Shown here: piece by piece, positions 1 through 7,963 of the stretch
How the letters are laid out: each line of letters begins with the position of its first letter
Numbering within the stretch: the first letter of the stretch is position 1
Assembly (NCBI GenBank): GCA_910577215.1
Contig: CAJTMQ010000015.1
Coordinates: 1-30,414, forward strand
DNA from: an uncultured Eubacterium sp.
GTDB taxonomy: Bacteria; Bacillota; Clostridia; Oscillospirales; Acutalibacteraceae
Direction: 5' to 3'
DNA length: 30,414 nucleotides
Notes under the pieces: model-generated
Seen by the model: only the letters and a program-made list of their open reading frames with translations
What the model was told of the DNA's origin: nothing
Databases searched by the model: none
Made by a program: the position numbers and the translations under genes

Positions 1-43
1 AATGTTTTTATTTACTTTAAACAAAGAGCGGTGATATTATAAA

Positions 44-1001
44 ATGGCAAAAAACTAATTATATTAAAGTTGGTGAGAATGCTATTAACAAAACAGTTTG
101 TTTTTTACTTACTTTCTTATTATCTGTTTGTATGCCGTTTTGTTCGTTTGCTTTGGACACAGCATTTGTTGAAGAACCTAAAACCTGGTATGATAATGAT
201 AATAATTTTGTAAATAACCCGCAGCAGAGCATCGGCAAATATACGGGAGTCTACAGCCACTATTCTGATATTGAAAATAAATGTTTCTATTTGCATATCA
301 GTTATACTGAAGATTTTACAAACAGCCTTTTTGACGATGTTTATGTAAACTTTAATATTGTAAATAGCAGCCGTGAATATCATTTTTTTGTTGATAAGAA
401 CGGCTTTTTTAATGCTGAAAACAGTATTAAAAAAGCATTTGCTGTTGAAGTTAACTTCGGAATACCCACAGAGCAGGGGCAGGAAATTTATATCGGACTT
501 GAGTTTTTGAACAAAAGTGACAGGACATGTAATAATATAATCAGCTTTTCTCTGAATATTAACGGGCAGAGCTATGATATATGCAGAGGTATAGAGCTGA
601 ATTATCAGGAAGAAGAAACTACCGGAAGCAGTAATGTTACCGGAACCAATGACGAAAGGACTTCTGCTGCAACAACGCAGGCTGAAACTAAATTCAGGTA
701 TTCCGGAGAGGTAAGCAGTACAAAGACAGAACGCAATTCATATAAAACCGAAAGCAGTCAGAAATTTACTTATAACGGCGAAGCGGAAGAAGATAAACAA
801 ACAGAGCATTACTTTGAAGCAGAGTTACAAAACAGCGAAGCGGAAATTGTTGTGAAATCAAAGCGAAAAAGCAGCTTTTCAGTATCGGCAAAAATAATGC
901 TTGCAGTATCGGGATTATGTATTATTGCAGGCTCAGTATTAACGGCGTGCGGGTTAGTAATAAGGAAAAGAAGTAAAGGGAATGGTCAGAAAAATGAGTG
1001 A
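44..1001 (+). CDS. Membrane-anchored surface protein, apparent frameshift in signal peptide
   Basis: I do not recognise the family. The uninterrupted frame has its first ATG at 132, but the same frame is open back to position 21 and encodes a good signal peptide without a start codon. An ATG at 44 (behind a GGTGAT site at 30-35) lies in another frame and hits a stop after four codons. Dropping one A from the A6 run at 49-54 joins it to the long frame. That gives a 318-residue protein beginning MAKTNYIKVG, with a hydrophobic core near residues 18-30 and a likely cleavage after SFA at 36. The mature part is a roughly 160-residue domain rich in aromatic and Asn residues, then a Ser/Thr/Glu-rich stalk, a membrane segment at about 282-306 and a basic tail (RKRSK). 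This is a type I surface-anchored layout. It overlaps the next gene. Whether the frameshift is real, phase-variable or an assembly error cannot be told here. Confidence 0.6.
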
Positions 1002-1695
1002 TAATACGGGGCATAGAGGCAGAATGACAGCATCTTATCTGAAAAGAGGGCGTGATGCATATGAGGATTATCAGTTGCTTGAAATGGTTTTGTTTTATGT
1101 TATTGACAGAAAGGATGTTAAACCAATTGCAAAAGCGCTTCTTAAAGATTTCGGTTCACTTGAAAAAGTTTTTTCAGCTTCGCCTGATCAGCTGATTCAG
1201 ACAAAGGGCGTCGGTCCGAAAACAGCTGCTCTTATAAAGCTGTTTGATGATGTGTCCCACAGGCTTATAGAAAACAGAGTTGAAAACTATACTGTTATTA
1301 AAAGCTGTGATGATGCCGTAAAGTGCTTTAAAGAGATGTATATGCTTGAAAAAGAAAATGAACGGCTTGCAGTTATGTGCCTTGACAATTCAAACGGAAT
1401 TATTAATTGCCGTTTTGTTGCGGAGGGAACGGTTAATGCTATGGAAATATCCATCAGAAAAATTATTGAGCTTGTACTTTCCTTCAATTCATCTGCGGTT
1501 GTGATTGCACATAATCATCCGCATGGAAAAGCACAACCTTCTATGGAGGATATTAATTTTACTCTTAATTTAAGAAATATGCTTAATTCATTGAGTATTA
1601 ATCTTGTTGACCATGTTATTATAGGAGAGAATGAAGTGATTTCAATGAGGTCAAGCCTTGACTATATAAATTATTTTGAAAAAGATAATAAATAG
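994..1695 (+). CDS. radC: RadC-family JAB/MPN+ domain protein
   Basis: RadC/YeeS family protein of about 233 residues; the family's molecular role is unsettled despite the old DNA-repair name. Numbered from an upstream ATG at 982, a helix-hairpin-helix segment (KGVGPKTAAL) sits at about 75-84. The C-terminal JAB domain carries the metal-binding pattern HNHP, seven residues, then SxxD, with H177, H179, S187 and D190. I prefer the ATG at 994, because RadC proteins usually begin just before the conserved GHRxR stretch and the AAAGGG site at 975-980 abuts 982. Spacing to 994 is long, however, so 982 remains possible. Either start overlaps the end of the preceding surface-protein gene, suggesting translational coupling. 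All metal-ligand positions are intact. Confidence 0.88.
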   Translation: MSDNTGHRGRMTASYLKRGRDAYEDYQLLEMVLFYVIDRKDVKPIAKALLKDFGSLEKVFSASPDQLIQTKGVGPKTAALIKLFDDVSHRLIENRVENYTVIKSCDDAVKCFKEMYMLEKENERLAVMCLDNSNGIINCRFVAEGTVNAMEISIRKIIELVLSFNSSAVVIAHNHPHGKAQPSMEDINFTLNLRNMLNSLSINLVDHVIIGENEVISMRSSLDYINYFEKDNK

Positions 1696-1706
1696 ATAAT
1701 GCTTTG

Positions 1707-1735
1707 TTGACGAGTTTGCTATAAAATGTTATAAT
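1707..1735 (+). promoter_or_regulatory. Sigma-A type promoter for the first GPH symporter
   Basis: TTGACG at 1707-1712 and TATAAT at 1730-1735 are separated by exactly 17 bases. This gives an expected start near 1742 and a leader of about 90 bases. No terminator or known riboswitch fold was recognised in that leader. Confidence 0.75.
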
Positions 1736-1834
1736 TAAAAGGTAACTGCTTTGAATTATTTTGTACATAATAACAAATTGTTGTTTAACGGGGTAAACAG
1801 AATGCAGTAATTATAAAGACAGGAGAAAACATTA

Positions 1835-3397
1835 ATGACCAAAAAAAGAATTGATTTAAAAAATTCAACAACAAAAGAAATCATTGCATTTTCTTTACTG
1901 CCGTTTGGTTTGCTTACAATTCAGACTCTTATTAATACGGCATTGAATCTGTATTTAACAGACGTACTCGGATTAACGCTTGCAATGACATCCATTGTGC
2001 TTTCGGCAACAAAAATCTGGGATGCAGTAAATGACCCTATGATGGGTATGATTGTTGATAAAACAAGAACAAAAAGAGGTAAATGCAGACCTTACATATT
2101 ATGGATGGTTCTGCCGGCATGTCTTGCAACCGCACTTCTTTTCTTTCCGGTAAATTTCGGGCAGAAGGGGAACTTTATATATGTAATTATTGCATACATA
2201 GTTTATTACACATTCTATACAGCACTTGATATTCCTTATCAGGGACTTAATACACTTGTATTTCCTGAGGATAAAACAAGAGTTAAGGCTGTTTCGGTTT
2301 CAAACACAGTTGGCTCTATCGGAACAATTCTTCCGTCTATTCTTTTCTTTACAATTGCAGGTCTGTGGGGTACAGGAAATGCAAATGAAAAGCAGGGCTA
2401 TTTCTGGAGTGCGGTAATTTTCTCCGTTATGGCAGGTGTTCCGATTGTAATTTCTTATTTCGGAATCAAGGAAAAGGTTTATATTCCTCCGAAAAAGACA
2501 AATTATTTCAAAGGTCTTAAAATTGTATTTTCAGATGGTAAAATGAGAGTGCTTACCATTTGTGCCTTCTTTACCGCTATTGTTAACTTAGGTGCAATCT
2601 TCCTTCCGTATTTTGCAAAGTGGAACTGCATCGGTGTTATTCCTATGGATCAGCTCTGTGGTTGGATTCAGGCTAAAACCGGTCTTGAAATTTCTTTAAC
2701 CAATGAGGGTCTTTTAACTCCTTTGCTTCAGATCGGAAGCGGTATTTCATATATGCTTTCAATGGTGCTTATTCCTCCGCTTCTTAAAAAGATGGATAAG
2801 AAAACATTGTGGATATGGATGAGCTTTATCGGTGCTGCGGCAGATATTCTCACATTTGTAATAGGCGTATGGATTATTCCTTATAACACGGTAGCCGGTG
2901 CTATTACATATACCGTGCTTCGCTTCTTTACGAACTTCCCTGTTGGTATGAGCCTTGTTCTTCTTATTGCAATGTTCTCAGATACAGTTGATGATATTGA
3001 AATGAGATCAAAGGAAAGACTTGAAGGCACAGTATTCTCATTCAGAAGTCTTGTTAACAAGGTATCAATCGCAGTATTCAATGTTGTAATGCTTAACATA
3101 GTTAACTTTGTTGGATATGAAGCAACAAAGATGGCGCAGATTTCTCAGGATTACACGATTCCGCTTATCACATCAACGACTCAGGCAAGTGTTATAGATG
3201 GTACAAATTATACAACCGTTCTTAATGTAATCTTCTTTATGCTTACAGGTTTGGGCGCAATAGGTCTTATTTGTCAGGCAATTCCTATGTTCTTCTACAA
3301 ATTTGACGAAAAGGGTCAGGAAGCCAAGCTTAAGAAGTTCAGAGAAGAAAAAGAAAAAGAATATCAGGCTGAGCTTGATAATGCAATGAATGCATAA
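1835..3397 (+). CDS. GPH-family (MelB-like) sugar:cation symporter
   Basis: Polytopic membrane protein of 520 residues in the glycoside-pentoside-hexuronide:cation symporter family of the MFS, predicted to have 12 helices. The family's signature loop is at about 62-90: WDAVNDP followed by DKTRTKRGKCRPY. The two aspartates D63 and D67 match the cation-binding aspartates of MelB helix II. The C-terminus is a charged cytoplasmic tail rich in Lys and Glu. The start is set by AGGAG at 1821-1825, nine bases ahead of the ATG. It is a single-gene unit with its own promoter and terminator, so no neighbouring glycosidase reveals the substrate. A glycoside, pentoside or hexuronide is expected from the family. 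Confidence 0.88.
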   Translation: MTKKRIDLKNSTTKEIIAFSLLPFGLLTIQTLINTALNLYLTDVLGLTLAMTSIVLSATKIWDAVNDPMMGMIVDKTRTKRGKCRPYILWMVLPACLATALLFFPVNFGQKGNFIYVIIAYIVYYTFYTALDIPYQGLNTLVFPEDKTRVKAVSVSNTVGSIGTILPSILFFTIAGLWGTGNANEKQGYFWSAVIFSVMAGVPIVISYFGIKEKVYIPPKKTNYFKGLKIVFSDGKMRVLTICAFFTAIVNLGAIFLPYFAKWNCIGVIPMDQLCGWIQAKTGLEISLTNEGLLTPLLQIGSGISYMLSMVLIPPLLKKMDKKTLWIWMSFIGAAADILTFVIGVWIIPYNTVAGAITYTVLRFFTNFPVGMSLVLLIAMFSDTVDDIEMRSKERLEGTVFSFRSLVNKVSIAVFNVVMLNIVNFVGYEATKMAQISQDYTIPLITSTTQASVIDGTNYTTVLNVIFFMLTGLGAIGLICQAIPMFFYKFDEKGQEAKLKKFREEKEKEYQAELDNAMNA

Positions 3398-3407
3398 ATA
3401 AACAAAT

Positions 3408-3436
3408 AAACACCGCTCGTATGAGCGGTGTTTTTT
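3408..3436. terminator. Bidirectional intrinsic terminator
   Basis: An 8-bp stem, CACCGCTC at 3411-3418 with GAGCGGTG at 3423-3430, has a 4-base loop and is followed by TTTTTT. The upstream side is A-rich, so it can also end the minus-strand acetyltransferase gene that converges on it. Confidence 0.85.
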
Positions 3437-3452
3437 AATAATAAATGCAGAT

Positions 3453-4064
3453 TTATTTGATTTCAATATCTATTTTTCTGTTCTTAAAATAAAAATCATA
3501 ATCTCTTTTATTTATTTCTCGTTGCACACGGCAGGGATTGCCTACTGCAACAACATTTGCAGGAATATCCTTTGTTACAACACTTCCTGCTCCTATAACC
3601 GTGTTATCCCCTATTGTTACACCGGGCAGAATGATTGAGCCTGCTCCAATCCATACATTATTGCCGATGTGAACATCTGCATTGAACTGATAAGCCATTT
3701 CGCGAAGCTCAGGACAGATAGGATGTCCGGCCGTTGCAACGATAACATTGGGTGCAAACATAACATCGTTTCCGACATAAATATGACCGTCATCAACAAG
3801 CGTTAAATTAAAGTTTGCGTATACATGATCTCCGAAGTGAACGTGTGCACCGCCCCAATTGGCACGAAACGGCGGTTCAATATAACAGTCCTCACCGATT
3901 TCGGCAAACATCTCTTTAAGCAGCCTGTTTCTGTGTTCAAGCTGGCAGGGGCGTGTTTCATTAAAGTCATACAGTTTTTCAAGGTGTTTGAACTGTACTT
4001 CCATAATATCCTCTTCCTCGCAAAGATACAGTAATCCTGCATCCATTCTTTCTTTCTGGGTCAT
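3453..4064 (-). CDS. Maltose/galactoside O-acetyltransferase family protein
   Basis: Acetyl-CoA-dependent sugar O-acetyltransferase of the left-handed beta-helix (hexapeptide repeat) class, 203 residues, the usual size for Maa/LacA-type enzymes. The N-terminal helical Mac domain (about 1-55) is followed by hexapeptide coils such as VHIGNN, AGSIIL and TIGDNT. The catalytic histidine is H114 in TAGHP, and the C-terminal part carries the family's AVGNPCRV turn. The start is supported by AGGAGG seven bases before the ATG. It is transcribed alone, divergently from trmB. The acceptor sugar cannot be read from sequence; these enzymes often act on cytoplasmic sugars and may have a detoxifying role. 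Confidence 0.88.
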   Translation of the reverse strand: MTQKERMDAGLLYLCEEEDIMEVQFKHLEKLYDFNETRPCQLEHRNRLLKEMFAEIGEDCYIEPPFRANWGGAHVHFGDHVYANFNLTLVDDGHIYVGNDVMFAPNVIVATAGHPICPELREMAYQFNADVHIGNNVWIGAGSIILPGVTIGDNTVIGAGSVVTKDIPANVVAVGNPCRVQREINKRDYDFYFKNRKIDIEIK

Positions 4065-4091
4065 AGTCCGCCTCCTGTAGGTTATATTATC

Positions 4092-4120
4092 AGTTTAAGT
4101 TATAACGGCGAAAAATTCAA
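4092..4120 (-). promoter_or_regulatory. Promoter for the acetyltransferase gene
   Basis: On the minus strand TTGAAT (4115-4120) and TAAACT (4092-4097) are 17 bases apart, giving a leader of about 20 bases to the ATG. Confidence 0.5.
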
Positions 4121-4123
4121 GTA

Positions 4124-4152
4124 TTGATTAAAAACAAGGTTTAATATATAAT
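4124..4152 (+). promoter_or_regulatory. Promoter for trmB
   Basis: TTGATT at 4124-4129 and TATAAT at 4147-4152 are 17 bases apart. The predicted start falls near 4159, only about nine bases before the trmB ATG, so the GGTGAT ribosome site (4159-4164) would lie at the very 5' end of the message. Confidence 0.65.
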
Positions 4153-4167
4153 ACCTTTGGTGATTTT

Positions 4168-4836
4168 ATGAGAATGAGAAGAAAAAAGAATCTTGAAACA
4201 AGGCTTGATGATTGCAGTAATTATCTGCTTGAATGCACGAATGAAGATTTGAACCACGAAAATGCGGAAAAGGAAATCAAGTTGTTTAATTTTGAAGAGA
4301 TTTTCGGAAATACAAACAAAATTATGCTCGAAATCGGCTGCGGCAAAGGTACATTTGCCTGCACATATGCAAAACAGCATCCGGATGTTAATGTGATTGC
4401 GGTTGAAAAGGCAGCAAATGTTATTGTAACCGCCTGTGAAAAAGCGGCGGAAGAAAAACTTAAAAATATAAAATTTATGAAATGCAGTGCAGAATATCTT
4501 CCGAGCTATTTTCCGAAAGGCTCGGTGAGTGAAATTAATCTGAATTTCAGTTGTCCGTTTCCTAAGGCTAAATATGCAAAGCACCGTTTGACGCACACAC
4601 GTTTTTTAGCTATTTATGAAAGGCTGATGAGTGATGAAGCTGTTATTTATCAGAAAACAGATAATATGCATTTCTTTGAATTTTCAATTGAAAGCTTTTC
4701 GCAATTCGGTTTTAAACTCTGTAATGTAAGTCTTGATTTGCACAACAGTGATTTTGAGGGTAATATTGTTACCGAATACGAAAAACGCTTTTCGGATATG
4801 GGTATGCCGATTTACAGATTAGAGGCAAAAAAATAG
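4168..4836 (+). CDS. trmB: tRNA (guanine-N7)-methyltransferase
   Basis: S-adenosylmethionine-dependent enzyme that makes m7G at position 46 of tRNAs; 222 residues, typical for TrmB. The SAM-binding loop EIGCGKG is at 55-61 and the acidic end of strand 2 is AVEK near 78-81. The family motif is NFSCPFPKAKYAKHRLTH at about 126-143, and the C-terminal T-x-x-E box is in TEYEKRF. The second motif normally reads DPWPK; here the Asp is Cys129 and the Trp is Phe131. The N-terminus MRMRRKKN matches the short basic start of Gram-positive TrmB proteins, so ATG 4168 or 4174 are both possible. It is monocistronic between a promoter and a terminator. Confidence 0.88.
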   Translation: MRMRRKKNLETRLDDCSNYLLECTNEDLNHENAEKEIKLFNFEEIFGNTNKIMLEIGCGKGTFACTYAKQHPDVNVIAVEKAANVIVTACEKAAEEKLKNIKFMKCSAEYLPSYFPKGSVSEINLNFSCPFPKAKYAKHRLTHTRFLAIYERLMSDEAVIYQKTDNMHFFEFSIESFSQFGFKLCNVSLDLHNSDFEGNIVTEYEKRFSDMGMPIYRLEAKK

Positions 4837-4843
4837 TTAAAAC

Positions 4844-4872
4844 AAAAAGACTTCCAAGGGGAAGTCTTTTTT
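4844..4872. terminator. Intrinsic terminator, trmB and converging symporter
   Basis: AGACTTCC (4848-4855) pairs with GGAAGTCT (4860-4867) around an AAGG loop. It has T-runs downstream and A-runs upstream, so it can work in both directions for the two converging genes. Confidence 0.82.
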
Positions 4873-4899
4873 CTATACTTAATTTTATTCTTCAGTGTT

Positions 4900-6414
4900 C
4901 TATTCAAGTCTTGCCTTTTGTGCGGCTTCCTGCTCTGCAAGGCGGTCTGCACGAATATCTGCAAGCTCGGCAATCATTTGGTTTTTAAGATTGCCGTGGA
5001 TCGGATACAGGAAGAATGCCAATCCGTAAAGTCCTCTTGCAAGTGCGGGAAGAATACAGAATATTGCCCAGATGCCGTTCAGCATTTTAGGATCCGTCTG
5101 CGGAACCGCATTTCCGAGTGAGTCTGTAAGCGGGATATAGTTAATCCATGTGAGAACCATACCTGAAAGCCATCCGGTAACAGAAGCTGCAAGCTTTCCG
5201 AAATAGCCCTGCACGGTTGTAACAAGTGCTTCGTTTCTTAAACCATGCTTCCATTCCATATAATCAAAGGTTTCTGCACAGAGTACAGGACCAACAACGT
5301 TGATAAGCTTGTTCGGAAGTCCGCAGATTGTAAGACCGAAAACAACCCAGATAAGGTTCAATATGTAATTATCATTAAAGGTCTGACCGAATGGGTGATA
5401 ACCGATAATAAAAAGCAATGTATAAGCAACACCGCCGAATACACCCGCGATTATAGCCGTTGTTCTTGCACCGAATTTTTTAATCATTTTTGCGGCAAGA
5501 GGTACCATAAGGTAGTTCGGAATACCGGTGAAGAGACCGCAGACTGTCTGGTTAGCAAGGTTTCCTGTGTTATTAAGCCAGAAATACTGTTCCGATGAGC
5601 CGCCGACTGCTTTGAAGTTGTTAAAGAAATCTGCAAAGATAATTGCAAAAAGCGGGCGGTTGGTGAATATCTGCTTTATGGATTCAAGCACGGAAGTTTC
5701 ATTCATTTCTTCGCGTGACTGAAGCGGAACACGCTCACGCATATTGAAGAAACCGTAAATTGAGAATACTGCCGCAAGAATTATCATAAAGTAAGCAAAG
5801 CCTGTGTAAACACCTTTCATTGTAATGTTTGAATTCAGTTTAGGCAAAAACTGAACAAGCACAGGTACAAGTGACGGAAGCCACGTTCCGAAAAGCTCAA
5901 AAAACTTACTTGTTGTTATAAGATTGTTTCTCTCATCATTGTTAGGGGTGATATTGTAAATCATAAGTCCCCACGCACCGAAGTAGCTCATTCCGAGACC
6001 ATAAATAATAATAGCAACAAGTGCCCAGATTATCTTGGTTGTTGATGAGATGTTCGGAGCGGTAAACATCATTACACCGCCCACAACCCACAGAGGAAGC
6101 GGAATAATAAAGAATGGTCTTATTCTGCCCCAACGGGTTCTGGTTCTGTCTATAATAAGGCCTGAAATCGTGTCGTCAAGTGCATCATAAACAGAAGCAA
6201 ACAAATTTATGTATGCATATGCCGTTGTGTTCAGTTTAAGGAACTGAATCATAAAGAATTCCTTATATGCATTAATAAACTGACTCAGATTTTTCTGACC
6301 GAAGTTAACAAGAACATATGCAATAATCTCCTTAGGAGAAAGGTAACGTTTTTTTGTATAGGCAAGCTTATCAAGCTCTGCGTACTCTTCGCTGAGAATT
6401 TCCTGCTCTGTCAA
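4900..6414 (-). CDS. GPH-family sugar:cation symporter, second copy type
   Basis: MFS permease of the glycoside-pentoside-hexuronide:cation symporter family, 504 residues. It is only distantly similar to the other GPH gene in the window. The family loop sits at about 77-100 (YDALDDTISG, then DRTRTRWGRIRPF), with aspartates in the helix II positions. The start is a TTG codon behind a GGTGAT ribosome site. No ATG lies in frame upstream, and the N-terminal EILSEEYAELDKL stretch is a plausible cytoplasmic lead-in. It is a single-gene unit with its own promoter, and a 12-bp direct repeat lies just upstream of that promoter. The substrate is unknown. Confidence 0.86.
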   Translation of the reverse strand: MTEQEILSEEYAELDKLAYTKKRYLSPKEIIAYVLVNFGQKNLSQFINAYKEFFMIQFLKLNTTAYAYINLFASVYDALDDTISGLIIDRTRTRWGRIRPFFIIPLPLWVVGGVMMFTAPNISSTTKIIWALVAIIIYGLGMSYFGAWGLMIYNITPNNDERNNLITTSKFFELFGTWLPSLVPVLVQFLPKLNSNITMKGVYTGFAYFMIILAAVFSIYGFFNMRERVPLQSREEMNETSVLESIKQIFTNRPLFAIIFADFFNNFKAVGGSSEQYFWLNNTGNLANQTVCGLFTGIPNYLMVPLAAKMIKKFGARTTAIIAGVFGGVAYTLLFIIGYHPFGQTFNDNYILNLIWVVFGLTICGLPNKLINVVGPVLCAETFDYMEWKHGLRNEALVTTVQGYFGKLAASVTGWLSGMVLTWINYIPLTDSLGNAVPQTDPKMLNGIWAIFCILPALARGLYGLAFFLYPIHGNLKNQMIAELADIRADRLAEQEAAQKARLE

Positions 6415-6458
6415 AAAATCACCGCTTTCCGTTAATATTTATAACTAATAATAATTTT

Positions 6459-6487
6459 AATATAGCAAATTATTTAATGTAATTCAA
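6459..6487 (-). promoter_or_regulatory. Promoter for the second GPH symporter
   Basis: On the minus strand TTGAAT (6482-6487) and TATATT (6459-6464) are 17 bases apart. The leader to the TTG start is about 38 bases. Confidence 0.65.
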
Positions 6488-6499
6488 TACAAAATATAA

Positions 6500-6528
6500 T
6501 ATATCAATTAGGAAAATATATCAATTAG
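6500..6528. repeat. 12-bp direct repeat, candidate activator site
   Basis: TATATCAATTAG occurs at 6500-6511 and again at 6517-6528, a 17-bp period. It sits just upstream of the -35 box of the minus-strand symporter promoter, the usual place for an activator with two half-sites. The binding protein is unknown. Confidence 0.55.
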
Positions 6529-6588
6529 CTGTTTTTAACAAAAGTGAATGATGATTTTTGTATAATGTGTCAAATAAAGAAAAACATA

Positions 6589-6603
6589 CAGGCATTCAGC
6601 CTG
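6589..6603 (-). terminator. Probable terminator of the MFS permease gene
   Basis: A 5-bp GC-rich stem (CAGGC/GCCTG) with a 5-base loop lies eight bases after the stop codon. On the minus strand it is followed by TATGTTTTT. The stem is short, so this is tentative. Confidence 0.45.
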
Positions 6604-6610
6604 CTTTTCA

Positions 6611-7798
6611 TTATTTATTTTTCCTTTTGGTATGCAGATTCATAATAATCAGGCTTACAATCATTAAAGCGGGGAAGGCAACTGAGCAAAGCAAGCCTCT
6701 GCTTATATTATTATCACCTGCACCTGAAACAAAGCCTACTATTGATGGGCCTGCCGTACAGCCCATATCACCTGCAAGAGCAAAGGCGGCAAACATAGCT
6801 GTTGAAGCGTTGGGGATTTTCTGTGATGCCATTGAAAATGCACCGGGCCACATAGGCGCAACCGCTATTCCGCACAGACAGCAGCCGATAAGGGATACCA
6901 CGGCATTGCCTGAAAGTGAAGCCATAAGATATGCACCTATACATAAAACAGCACCGCATATCAGTATTTTGGAAATATCTGTTTTGTCATCAATTCTGGA
7001 AAAAACAACTCTTGATAAACCCATTAATACTGCAAAAGCGCACGGACCGAGCAAATCACCGATTGTTTTTGAAACACCAAGCCCTGTTTCTGCAAACGCA
7101 GATGCCCATTGGCTCATTGCAAGCTCACTGGCACCTGCACAAATCATAACAATGCACATAAGCCAGAAGGTAGGATTTTTTATCATATTTCCGAATCTGC
7201 CTTTTCCCTTTTCCTCTTCAAGAGTTCTGATTGGAACAAACATAAATAAAAATGTGTTGACGAAGGGAATAAGAGCCCAAGCAACGGCAAGAATACGCCA
7301 ATTCTGTATTCCTGCAAAACGGAAGAAAAGTGTTGAGAATAGAACAACTGCTGCACATCCCCAGCAGAAAAAAGAATGCAGCAGTGCCATTGCGCGAGCT
7401 TTATTCTTTGTGGGGCAGGCTTCAACAATCGGTGAAACAAGCACCTCGTCAAATCCTCCGCCTATTGCATAAAAAACAGCACAGATAACAAAGCCTGTAT
7501 AAGGATTGCTGAATATATACGGAAAAACAGCAAGACCTGCCGTTCCTGCAACGGAGCAGATGTTGGCAAAAACCATTGATTTTCTGTAGCCGATTATATT
7601 TGTTAAAAACGGACAGACTGCATCTATAAAAATTTCCGTGCAGAAGGTAATTGTTATAAGTACGGTAAGTTTTGAAATTGAAAATCCGAATTCACTGCCG
7701 AGTCTTACAAAAAGCAGGGGAAGAAAGGTAGCGGCAATTGCCTGCGAAACATATCCGAGGTAGCAGGCAATTTGAGTGTGTTTAAATGATAGCTTCAT
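6611..7798 (-). CDS. Major facilitator superfamily permease
   Basis: Inner-membrane permease of 395 residues with about 12 hydrophobic helices. The layout resembles small FucP-like or general sugar/drug MFS proteins: two six-helix halves separated by a charged loop near 195-207 (RTLEEEKGKGRF). A Gly-rich stretch, VFYAIGGGFDEVL, lies in helix 4, and APMWPGAFSMASQ lies in the second half, as seen in FucP-type transporters. The start is fixed by GGGAG five bases before the ATG. It is transcribed divergently from the alcohol dehydrogenase operon. The substrate cannot be assigned; a sugar is the best guess from the family look. Confidence 0.8.
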   Translation of the reverse strand: MKLSFKHTQIACYLGYVSQAIAATFLPLLFVRLGSEFGFSISKLTVLITITFCTEIFIDAVCPFLTNIIGYRKSMVFANICSVAGTAGLAVFPYIFSNPYTGFVICAVFYAIGGGFDEVLVSPIVEACPTKNKARAMALLHSFFCWGCAAVVLFSTLFFRFAGIQNWRILAVAWALIPFVNTFLFMFVPIRTLEEEKGKGRFGNMIKNPTFWLMCIVMICAGASELAMSQWASAFAETGLGVSKTIGDLLGPCAFAVLMGLSRVVFSRIDDKTDISKILICGAVLCIGAYLMASLSGNAVVSLIGCCLCGIAVAPMWPGAFSMASQKIPNASTAMFAAFALAGDMGCTAGPSIVGFVSGAGDNNISRGLLCSVAFPALMIVSLIIMNLHTKRKNK

Positions 7799-7869
7799 AG
7801 TTACTCCCGATTATTTTTTGTTAATAATAAAAATGCTGATATAATATATGTTGTAAAACAGCAATTGGC

Positions 7870-7898
7870 ATTATATAATATTATAAATATTTTTGCAA
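7870..7898 (-). promoter_or_regulatory. Promoter for the MFS permease gene
   Basis: On the minus strand TTGCAA (7893-7898) and TATAAT (7870-7875) are 17 bases apart. Its -35 box lies one base from the -35 box of the divergent promoter, so the two probably compete or share a regulator. Confidence 0.6.
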
Positions 7899-7899
7899 C

Positions 7900-7928
7900 T
7901 TGAAGATAATGATGATTAGTGTTAAAAT
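7900..7928 (+). promoter_or_regulatory. Promoter for the ADH-tarI-tarJ operon
   Basis: TTGAAG at 7900-7905 and TAAAAT at 7923-7928 are 17 bases apart. AAGGAG at 7951-7956 and the ATG at 7964 follow, giving a leader near 30 bases. Confidence 0.6.
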
Positions 7929-7963
7929 ATAAGATAAATAATACTTTCGTAAGGAGTATAAGT

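Noticed and set aside
6558..7472. Plus-strand open frame of 304 codons opposite the MFS permease gene
   Set aside because: It is the antisense shadow of the permease. It has no family look, no ribosome site, and its composition follows the reverse complement of membrane-protein codons.
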